A stretch of DNA of 10,680 nt from Pseudomonadota bacterium. Lineage in GTDB: Bacteria > Pseudomonadota > Gammaproteobacteria > Steroidobacterales > Steroidobacteraceae. Of the stretch, positions 1 to 8,080 are shown piece after piece (the stretch's first letter is position 1; the number at the start of each line of letters is the position of its first letter). The translations under genes were made by a program, and so were the position numbers. Below the pieces are notes generated by a model. It searched no databases and was not told the DNA's origin. It was given only the letters and a program-made list of their open reading frames with translations. The stretch lies in the NCBI GenBank assembly GCA_947454665.1, contig CANGMU010000060.1, positions 1 to 10,680 of the forward strand, in the 5' to 3' direction.

Positions 1-1161
<1,161 letters not shown>

Positions 1162-1183
1162 GCGCATTCAGGAGTTCGATTAA

Positions 1184-2584
<1,401 letters not shown>

Positions 2585-2606
2585 TGGTTTCTTCGACCAT
2601 GACGGC

Positions 2607-2634
2607 TTGATCCCGCCGCAAGGCGGGTCATACT
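2607..2634 (+). promoter_or_regulatory. Weak candidate promoter for folD
   Basis: TTGATC (2607-2612, 4 of 6 matches to TTGACA) and CATACT (2629-2634, 4 of 6 to TATAAT) are spaced by 16 nt. Transcription would start near 2641, inside the left arm of the following terminator hairpin. Such a transcript would lack bases 2636-2640, could not form the full stem and would escape termination. This would explain how folD is expressed just behind a terminator. Both hexamers are imperfect, so this is only a candidate. Confidence 0.25.
2609..2629 (+). other. GCAA-capped hairpin between ahcY and folD
   Basis: Perfect 6-bp stem: CCCGCC (2612-2617) pairs with GGCGGG (2622-2627) around a GCAA tetraloop, a stable GNRA type. 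Two outer pairs (G2609-C2629, A2610-T2628) can form around bulged T2611. No T-run follows, so alone it is not an intrinsic terminator. It could protect the ahcY 3' end or form the first stem of a structured folD leader. The 11-base core CCGCCGCAAGG recurs in the next hairpin. The role is inference. Confidence 0.5.
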
Positions 2635-2635
2635 C

Positions 2636-2669
2636 CGGGCACGCCGCCGCAAGGTAGCGTGCCCGTTTT
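2636..2669 (+). terminator. Probable rho-independent terminator after metK-ahcY
   Basis: CGGGCACGC (2636-2644) pairs perfectly with GCGTGCCCG (2657-2665), a 9-bp GC-rich stem, and TTTT follows at once (2666-2669). The 12-base loop can fold further: CC (2647-2648) pairs with GG (2653-2654) around GCAA, beneath a C-A mismatch and a G-T wobble. The T-run is short but the stem is strong. The hairpin ends only 4 nt before the folD GGAGG ribosome binding site at 2674-2678. It is therefore either the ahcY terminator abutting a folD promoter, or an attenuator that decides how much metK-ahcY transcript continues into folD. Confidence 0.65.
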
Positions 2670-2687
2670 CATTGGAGGCCCGGTTTC

Positions 2688-3566
2688 GTGACAGCACGCA
2701 TCATCGACGGCAAGGCCGTTGCCCGTAAGCTCCGGGCCGAATACGCAGAACGCATTGCCGACCTGAAATCCACGCACGGTATCCAGCCGGGCATCGCCGT
2801 GATCCTCGTCGGGGACAACCCCGCCTCCCAGGTCTACGTCCGCAACAAGATCCTCGCCTGCAAGGACACGGGCATTCACTCCGAGCTGCACAAGCTGCCA
2901 GCCGACACACCGGAAGAGACGCTGCTCGCCGAGATCGATGCGCTGAACGCAAATCCGGCCGTGCACGGCATCCTGGTGCAGTTGCCTTTGCCGCCGCACA
3001 TCGAAGTAGCCAAGGTCCTGGAGCACATCGCGCCCGACAAGGACGTGGACGGCTTCCACCTTTACAACGTGGGTGGCCTCATCACGGGTAACACCGTCTT
3101 TCCGCCCTGCACGCCCTATGGCGTGCAGAAGCTGCTCGAGCACGAGCAGGTCGAGATCTCGGGCCGCAACGTCGTCGTCGTCGGCGCGAGCAATATCGTC
3201 GGCAAGCCGATGGCGCTGATGCTCATGCAGAAGGACGCCACGGTTGCGATCTGCCACAAGATGACGCGGGACCTCGCGCAGTTCACGTCGCTTGCAGACA
3301 TCCTCGTCGTTGCGGCTGGCGTGCCGGGCCTGATCCGCGCGGACATGGTCAGGGAAGGCGTCGTCGTGATCGATGTCGGCATCAATCGGCTGCCGGATGG
3401 TCGTATCGTCGGCGACGTCGATTTCGAAGGCGTCAGCCAGAAGGCCTCGCTCATCTCGCCGGTGCCGGGCGGCGTCGGTCCGATGACGATCACCATGCTC
3501 CTGCACAACACGATTGTTTCCGCCGAGCGGGGGCTCGCGGCGCAGGGCAGGGCGAAGCAGGGCTGA
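2688..3566 (+). CDS. folD: Bifunctional methylenetetrahydrofolate dehydrogenase / methenyltetrahydrofolate cyclohydrolase
   Basis: FolD interconverts 5,10-methylene-THF, 5,10-methenyl-THF and 10-formyl-THF with NADP(H), balancing one-carbon units between purine, formyl-Met-tRNA, thymidylate and methionine synthesis. The protein is 292 aa, the normal size. Active-site residues are Tyr50 and Lys54 (SQVYVRNK), Gln98 (VQLPLP) and Asp121 (DKDVDGFH). The dinucleotide loop GASNIVGKP is at 166-174 and the carboxyl signature PVPGGVGPMT at 258-267. The loop reads GASN rather than the GRSN of many bacteria, as in E. coli FolD. The GTG start at 2688 is chosen because GGAGG at 2674-2678 is well placed and TARIIDGKAVA matches the family amino end. 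It lies 103 nt after ahcY behind a terminator-like hairpin, so it may be expressed separately. The next gene starts 4 nt after its stop, implying co-translation. Confidence 0.97.
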   Translation: MTARIIDGKAVARKLRAEYAERIADLKSTHGIQPGIAVILVGDNPASQVYVRNKILACKDTGIHSELHKLPADTPEETLLAEIDALNANPAVHGILVQLPLPPHIEVAKVLEHIAPDKDVDGFHLYNVGGLITGNTVFPPCTPYGVQKLLEHEQVEISGRNVVVVGASNIVGKPMALMLMQKDATVAICHKMTRDLAQFTSLADILVVAAGVPGLIRADMVREGVVVIDVGINRLPDGRIVGDVDFEGVSQKASLISPVPGGVGPMTITMLLHNTIVSAERGLAAQGRAKQG

Positions 3567-3570
3567 TCCC

Positions 3571-4587
3571 ATGTGCATGGCCTGCGAACTGCTGCAGGGA
3601 ATCGATATCGAGGCGCTGTCGCCGTCCGAAGGTCTGCCCCGTAATCCGGTTCATTTTCCCGATGGCACCGGCGCGGCTGATGTCGCGGATTTCCATCCGT
3701 CAGCCGATGAAGTCGGCGCGGCGGGCCGTTTGCGCCGCGTTCCAGCGCTGCGTTCGAACCAGCACTGGCGGGCGGAGGCGCTGCGTCCGGTGTGGCAGGC
3801 ACTTGTTGCCGACCCGACAGCCACACATTCTCTGGGGCTCTCGAAATCCGCGATCGATGACTTCCAATCAGTGCAACGGGCTAAGCGTGAGGGTCGGCTG
3901 GGCGCCGCCACGCGCTTCGTCGTCGCAATTCCCACGCCGTATTCGATCATCGCCGGACTCGATGCCGCCAGCTGCTCGTCCGCGTTGCTCGCGGCGCTCG
4001 AGCGCGTTATTGCTACCGAGATCGCCGAACTGCTGAAAGCCGTGCCGCCGGAAGAGTTGACCATCCAGTTCGACGTCTGCGCCGAGACGCGCCTCTGGGA
4101 ATCGCGCGGCAAGGATCTTGGCGCGCCGCGTGAGCTGCCGGAACGTCTGCTGGAGAGCGCGGTGAAGATCGCCGACGCCGTGCCGACAGAAGCCGAGCTC
4201 GGCTGGCACTTCTGTCATCGCGGTCCGCAAGGCGAAGCTGCCGCGCCCCACGATGCCGCCCAGGTCACGCGCCTCGCGGGCGCGATCATCGCCAGCACGG
4301 ATCGGCAGCCGGCTTTCGTGGACATCCCGGTGCCGGCCACGCGCGATGACGCAGACTATTTCACGCCGCTCGCGAACTTCGCCCTGTGGCCGTCGATGGA
4401 CGTCTATCTGGCGCTGGTGCACGCCGGCGATGAGGTGGAAGCGGCCTGGCGACGCTTCTACGCAGCGAGCACGGTCTTGAGTCGCTTCGGTGTTTCGCCG
4501 GCCTGCGGCAGTGATCCGCAGGCGGTGCTGCCGGTGCTGGGCCAGTTGCTGGCCCGTGCGGCACCGGATGTGCCCTTCGACGACTGA
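3571..4587 (+). CDS. MetE/UROD-like TIM-barrel protein, putative short methionine-synthase relative
   Basis: The protein is 338 aa with no signal peptide or membrane segment. Motifs match, in order, the catalytic half of cobalamin-independent methionine synthase (MetE) aligned by eye. IPTPYSIIAGLD (about 120-131) sits where MetE has its PVT substrate loop. IQFDVCAE (165-172), with Asp168, matches the homocysteine-binding QxDEP motif. WHFCHRG (212-218) supplies the His-x-Cys zinc pair (His213, Cys215). VSPACG (308-313) supplies the third ligand (Cys312). The MetE glutamate ligand falls at about 253-256, where this protein has PVPA, so that ligand seems lost; Asp251 is nearby. The usual GSFP motif at the start of the MetE barrel is not found. 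An amino-terminal CxxC (Cys2, Cys5) is present. ATG 3571 is preferred (AGCAGGG at 3556-3562); ATG 3577 is possible. The 4-nt gap to folD and nearby metK-ahcY suggest a methyl-transfer role, perhaps remethylating homocysteine. That is inference; it could be an uncharacterised methyltransferase. Confidence 0.7.
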   Translation: MCMACELLQGIDIEALSPSEGLPRNPVHFPDGTGAADVADFHPSADEVGAAGRLRRVPALRSNQHWRAEALRPVWQALVADPTATHSLGLSKSAIDDFQSVQRAKREGRLGAATRFVVAIPTPYSIIAGLDAASCSSALLAALERVIATEIAELLKAVPPEELTIQFDVCAETRLWESRGKDLGAPRELPERLLESAVKIADAVPTEAELGWHFCHRGPQGEAAAPHDAAQVTRLAGAIIASTDRQPAFVDIPVPATRDDADYFTPLANFALWPSMDVYLALVHAGDEVEAAWRRFYAASTVLSRFGVSPACGSDPQAVLPVLGQLLARAAPDVPFDD

Positions 4588-4593
4588 GTCGGT

Positions 4594-5718
4594 TCAGGGC
4601 CGCGGGAGCTCGCCGATGTCGGCAGCCCAGGCATAAAGGCCACCTTCCAGGTTCACGGCATCACGGCCTGATTGGGCCGCGAAGCGGCAGGCTGCCATGC
4701 TGCGAACACCCCCGGCACAGAGAAAGACCGCAAGACGATCTCCCGGAATCTCGGCAAACCTCGCGGGCACCTGTGCCAAGGGGATATGCAGCGAGCCCGG
4801 GATGCGGCCCATGGCCCATTCCTGCGGTTCGCGCACGTCGACAAGGACATGCCGGTCAGCATCGGGGGACTCCAGAACCTGCACAAGCTGCGCAGGTGAC
4901 CAGTTCTGTATCTGTGACAAGCCGGGCTCCGATGGCGGTGCCAATGAGGTGATGCGAGGTGATTCGCCGCAGACCGCGCAGTCGTGCCGGCGAGCGAAAC
5001 GGAATTCCTGGGTGCGCAGGGAGAGCGCGTCATAGACGAGGAAGCGCCCGATCAGCGGTTCGCCGATGTCCAGCAACAGCTTGATCGCTTCGGTGGCCTG
5101 CAGGCTGCCCATCACGCCCGGTAATACGCCCAGCACGCCGGCCTCGGCGCAACTGGGCACCAGCGCGCGCTCCGCATCCGGGAACAGGCAGCGGTAGCAC
5201 GGTCCCTTGCCCGGGACGTAGGTCATCGCCTGGCCCTCGAACCGGTGGATTGCGGCGGACACCAGCGGTCTGTCGCCCAGTACGCAGGCATCGTTCACGA
5301 GGTAGCGGGTGGCCAGACGATCGCTGCCGTCGAGCACGAGGTCATATGACGCGAAGAGCGCCGCCGCGTTCGACGCATCGACCTTCACGGCGTGGGCCTC
5401 GACCTTGAGCTGCGGGTTCAGCGCGAGCAGGCGCTCGCGAGCCGCGTCGACCTTCAGGCGACCGATGTCGTCCGTGCCGAACAACACTTGCCGCTGGAGA
5501 TTGGACAGATCCACGGTGTCGAAATCCGCGAGCCCCAAGGTGCCGACGCCGGCAGCCGCGAGGTACAGCGCCGCGGGTGACCCCAGCCCGCCCGTGCCGA
5601 TGATCAGCACCCGGGCTGCAGCCAATCGCGCCTGGCCGGTCGCGCCCACTTCGGACAGCGCGAGGTGGCGCGCGTAGCGGCGGGCGTCGTCGTCGGAAAG
5701 AGGGGGCAGCGTAGGCAT
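4594..5718 (-). CDS. moeB: MoeB/ThiF-family adenylyltransferase fused to a rhodanese domain
   Basis: E1-like enzymes of this type adenylate the carboxyl-terminal glycine of a ThiS/MoaD-type sulfur carrier; an attached rhodanese domain can supply sulfur for the thiocarboxylate, as in MOCS3 and MoeZ. From ATG 5718 the protein is 374 aa. The ATP loop GTGGLG is at 41-46, DLSNLQRQ with Arg76 at 70-77 and Asp130 in LVLDGSD. Zinc cysteines form CYRC (174-177) and CAVC (247-250). The conserved Cys190 lies in SCAEAGVLGVLPG. The rhodanese domain spans about 275-374, with VDVREPQEW and active-site loop CAGGVRS (Cys334), so it looks catalytically intact. ATG 5730 is an alternative start adding four residues; MPTLPPLSDDDARRYARH fits the family start better. 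The gene stands alone, with no carrier protein beside it, so molybdopterin, thiamine or another thiolation pathway cannot be chosen. Confidence 0.88.
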   Translation of the reverse strand: MPTLPPLSDDDARRYARHLALSEVGATGQARLAAARVLIIGTGGLGSPAALYLAAAGVGTLGLADFDTVDLSNLQRQVLFGTDDIGRLKVDAARERLLALNPQLKVEAHAVKVDASNAAALFASYDLVLDGSDRLATRYLVNDACVLGDRPLVSAAIHRFEGQAMTYVPGKGPCYRCLFPDAERALVPSCAEAGVLGVLPGVMGSLQATEAIKLLLDIGEPLIGRFLVYDALSLRTQEFRFARRHDCAVCGESPRITSLAPPSEPGLSQIQNWSPAQLVQVLESPDADRHVLVDVREPQEWAMGRIPGSLHIPLAQVPARFAEIPGDRLAVFLCAGGVRSMAACRFAAQSGRDAVNLEGGLYAWAADIGELPRP

Positions 5719-5728
5719 GGGCGCAAGC

Positions 5729-5757
5729 ATCTCACCGTGCAGGCCGACGGGTGTCAA
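5729..5757 (-). promoter_or_regulatory. Candidate promoter for the moeB-rhodanese gene
   Basis: Read on the minus strand, a perfect TTGACA -35 box lies at 5757-5752. After 17 nt comes TGAGAT at 5734-5729, a poor -10 box with 3 of 6 matches. Initiation would fall near 5722, giving an almost leaderless message for ATG 5718 and excluding ATG 5730. The -35 is strong but the -10 weak, so confidence is limited. Confidence 0.3.
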
Positions 5758-5789
5758 CCGCGCGTCGGCTCCCGGCGTCGGGACAGGGC

Positions 5790-5798
5790 TGTTACGCT
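5790..5798 (+). promoter_or_regulatory. Candidate extended -10 promoter for the SDR-mmsA-lldD operon
   Basis: TGTTACGCT contains an extended -10 TG (5790-5791) followed by TACGCT (5793-5798), a TAnnnT-type -10 box. No convincing -35 box lies 16-18 nt upstream. Initiation about 7 nt downstream would give a leader of roughly 5 nt before ATG 5810, which has no Shine-Dalgarno sequence, so the message may be leaderless. The same TACGCT at nearly the same distance precedes the ATPase gene at 9293. Confidence 0.4.
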
Positions 5799-5809
5799 TG
5801 TCGGCTTGT

Positions 5810-6556
5810 ATGCACGCGCAGATTTCCGACAACGAAACGCAGTCCGAGCCCACCGTGTGGCGACGTCCCGATCGCCGCGTGGCGGTCATCACGGGCGCCG
5901 GTTCCGGTGCGGGCGCTGCCATTGCCTTTGCCTTTGCGTCGCGCGGTATCCGGGTGCTTGTTTCGGATGTGGACTACGTGCTGGCCGGCGACGTGGCGGC
6001 GGCCATCCGCGCCCAGGGTGGCCATGCCGTCGCCCATCGTTGTGATGTCACCAGCGATGAACAGGTGGCGTCCTTGGTCGAGCGCGCCGAGCGCGAATTG
6101 GGCGCTCTGGATTTCGTCGTGAACAACGCCGGACCGCGCCTCGCTGAGGAGCAGCCGGCCCACTGGTCGCGGATCCTCGAAGCGAACCTTCATGGCACGC
6201 TGCGGGTGACGGCGCACGCGCTGGAGCGGATGCGCGCGCGGGGTGGTTCGATCGTCAATGTGGCCTCGACACAAGGTCTGGGGTTCCGCACCGACGCGCA
6301 ACCGGTCTATGCCGCCGCCAAGGCGGGCGTCCTGCGCTTTACAGCGGGTCTCGGCGACCTGCGGGAGACCGCGGGCATCCGCGTCAACGCGATCGCTCCG
6401 GACCGCATCGAACGCCCGGAGGACTTTGCCGAAGTCGTGTTTGCCCTGGCCCTGCGCGAGTCGCTGGGCGGCCGGGTAGTCCTGTACATGGCGGGCAGCG
6501 AGCCTGCGCTGGTGCCGGGTGACGAACCGGGTATCGGACCCTGCGAAGCATTCTGA
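5810..6556 (+). CDS. Short-chain dehydrogenase/reductase (SDR), shortened carboxyl half
   Basis: A 248-aa NAD(P)-dependent oxidoreductase of classical SDR build. The cofactor loop TGAGSGAG is at 28-35, with Ala34 where Ile or Leu is usual. Asp53 at the end of strand 2 suggests NAD rather than NADP. VNNAG is at 104-108. The catalytic set is Asn126, Ser153 (NVAST), Tyr167 and Lys171 (YAAAK). After RVNAIAPD (191-198), where the family has a PG motif and then a substrate lid of some tens of residues, the chain passes almost directly to RPEDFAEVV (202-210), so most of the lid is absent. The end, GRVVLYMAGSEPALV, lacks the common VDGG motif. ATG 5810 is preferred because an ATG at 5717 would add 31 non-family residues and overlap the moeB start. 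No ribosome binding site is visible. mmsA follows after 12 nt. The substrate is unknown; oxidation of a 3-hydroxyacid to a semialdehyde for the next enzyme is inference. Confidence 0.85.
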   Translation: MHAQISDNETQSEPTVWRRPDRRVAVITGAGSGAGAAIAFAFASRGIRVLVSDVDYVLAGDVAAAIRAQGGHAVAHRCDVTSDEQVASLVERAERELGALDFVVNNAGPRLAEEQPAHWSRILEANLHGTLRVTAHALERMRARGGSIVNVASTQGLGFRTDAQPVYAAAKAGVLRFTAGLGDLRETAGIRVNAIAPDRIERPEDFAEVVFALALRESLGGRVVLYMAGSEPALVPGDEPGIGPCEAF

Positions 6557-6568
6557 GGAGTAAGCGCC

Positions 6569-8062
6569 GTGCGTGAGATCGACCAGTTCATCGATGGACA
6601 TCGCGTGCCCGGTGTCGGCACGGCCTCGTCCGAAGTCTTCGACCCCGCAACCGGCGAGGTCACGGCGCGTGTGAGGTTCGGTACTGCGGCGGATGTCGAC
6701 GCAGCGGTCGCCGCTGCGGCACGGGCGTTCCCGTCCTGGGCCGAGACGCCGCCCTTGCGGCGCGCGCGCGTGCTGTTCCGCTTCCGCGACCTGATCGAGT
6801 CACACCGTGAATCCCTGGCTGCACTCATCACCGCTGAACACGGCAAGGTGCTGGAAGATGCCCGCGGCGAAGTCACGCGCGGACTTGAAGTCGTCGAATA
6901 CGCTTGCGGCATCCCGTCGCTGCTCATGGGACGCCACGCGGACAACGTCGGCGGTGGCATCGACAACTGGCAGTTGCGTCAGCCGCTCGGGGTGATGGCT
7001 GGCATCACGCCCTTCAATTTCCCGGTGATGGTGCCCTTGTGGATGGCGCCCATCGCCATCGCCTGCGGCAACAGTTTCGTGTTGAAGCCCTCCGAGCGTG
7101 ATCCTTCCGCTTCGCTGGAACTGGCTGCGCTGTTCCAGGAAGCCGGTCTGCCGGACGGCGTGCTCAACGTGGTGCAGGGCGATCGCGTCGCGGTCGAAGC
7201 ACTGGTCGAGCATCCGGACGTTGCGGCCTTGTCCTTCGTCGGCTCGACGCCCGTCGCCGAGGCGGTGTATGCGGGCGGCACCCGGCGCGGCAAGCGCGTC
7301 CAGGCGCTGGGTGGCGCGAAGAACCATCTTGTCGTCATGCCCGATGCGGACCTTGCACAGGCCGTGGATGCGCTCATTGGTGCGGCCTATGGCTCGGCGG
7401 GTGAACGCTGCATGGCGATCTCCGTGGCCGTCGCCGTCGGTGATATCGGCGACCGGCTCGTCGAGGCGCTCGCCGTGCGTGCGCGTTCGCTGAAGATCGG
7501 TGATGGCCGCACTGCGGGCGTGGAAATGGGCCCCCTGGTCACGGCGGCGCATCGGGATCGCGTGGCCGCATATATTGCTCAGGGCGTCGCCGAAGGCGCC
7601 CGGCTTGTCGTCGACGGCCGTGGCCTGCGCGTGCCGGGCTGCGAAAACGGCTTCTTCCTCGGCGGCACGCTGTTCGACCACGTCGATGCTTCGCACCGGG
7701 TCTATCGCGAGGAAATCTTCGGGCCCGTGCTCTGCGTCGTGCGCGTGCCGGATCTCGCGGCCGCTGTGCAGCTGATCAACGCCCATCCCTTCGGCAACGG
7801 TGCAGCCTGCTACACCCGCGATGGCGGCACGGCACGTCAGTTTGCGCGCACCGTGCAGGCCGGCATGGTCGGCATCAACGTGCCGATACCGGTGCCCATG
7901 GCCTGGCAGTCCTTCGGCGGCTGGAAGCGTTCGCTCTTCGGTGACCACCACGTCTATGGCGAAGAGGGCATCCGCTTCTGCACGCGTTACAAGAGCATCA
8001 TGCAGCGCTGGCCCGATGGCGGCGTCGCCGGCCCCCAGTTCACGATGCCCACCTCGGGCTGA
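6569..8062 (+). CDS. mmsA: Methylmalonate-/malonate-semialdehyde dehydrogenase (CoA-acylating)
   Basis: This ALDH-family enzyme oxidises methylmalonate semialdehyde to propionyl-CoA, or malonate semialdehyde to acetyl-CoA, with NAD and CoA and loss of CO2. Known family roles include valine, beta-alanine and myo-inositol breakdown. The 497-aa length is normal. PFNFP with Asn150 (148-152), KPSE (173-176) and the catalytic GSAGERCMA with Cys281 are present. Arg104 and Arg280 match the pair reported to bind the substrate carboxylate in Bacillus IolA. The usual ALDH glutamate motif is replaced by GGAKNH (248-253), the hallmark of CoA-acylating MMSDH. The carboxyl block WQSFGGWKRSLFGDHHVYG is diagnostic. 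The GTG start at 6569 has GAGGAG at 6555-6560, overlapping the SDR stop, so translation is probably coupled. lldD follows after 18 nt. The family is certain; the physiological substrate is not. Confidence 0.95.
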   Translation: MREIDQFIDGHRVPGVGTASSEVFDPATGEVTARVRFGTAADVDAAVAAAARAFPSWAETPPLRRARVLFRFRDLIESHRESLAALITAEHGKVLEDARGEVTRGLEVVEYACGIPSLLMGRHADNVGGGIDNWQLRQPLGVMAGITPFNFPVMVPLWMAPIAIACGNSFVLKPSERDPSASLELAALFQEAGLPDGVLNVVQGDRVAVEALVEHPDVAALSFVGSTPVAEAVYAGGTRRGKRVQALGGAKNHLVVMPDADLAQAVDALIGAAYGSAGERCMAISVAVAVGDIGDRLVEALAVRARSLKIGDGRTAGVEMGPLVTAAHRDRVAAYIAQGVAEGARLVVDGRGLRVPGCENGFFLGGTLFDHVDASHRVYREEIFGPVLCVVRVPDLAAAVQLINAHPFGNGAACYTRDGGTARQFARTVQAGMVGINVPIPVPMAWQSFGGWKRSLFGDHHVYGEEGIRFCTRYKSIMQRWPDGGVAGPQFTMPTSG

Positions 8063-8080
8063 TTCCACACGGACATATCG

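Noticed and set aside
1162..1183. A possible SAH or SAM riboswitch between metK and ahcY
   Set aside because: The gap is only 22 nt and holds just the ahcY ribosome binding site; it is too short for any known SAM or SAH aptamer. One could lie upstream of metK, outside the window.
3514..3570. An earlier start extending the MetE-like gene by 19 residues into folD
   Set aside because: ATG 3571 has a better-placed purine-rich site at 3556-3562 and avoids a 53-nt overlap with folD; the added Arg/Gly/Ser-rich residues look like out-of-frame folD.
2628..3578. A 316-codon open frame on the minus strand, antisense to folD
   Set aside because: Same pattern as the other shadows: His/Arg/Asp-rich, no domain, fully covered by the certain folD gene.
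5717..5809. An upstream ATG at 5717 extending the SDR by 31 residues
   Set aside because: The added residues do not resemble an SDR amino end, the start would overlap the divergent moeB start, and the TACGCT box at 5793-5798 would lie inside the coding region.
5731..5922. An amino-terminal extension of the moeB-rhodanese frame by 64 residues up to 5922
   Set aside because: It would overlap the SDR gene head-to-head, has no family similarity, and the MoeB-like sequence begins only at about 5718.
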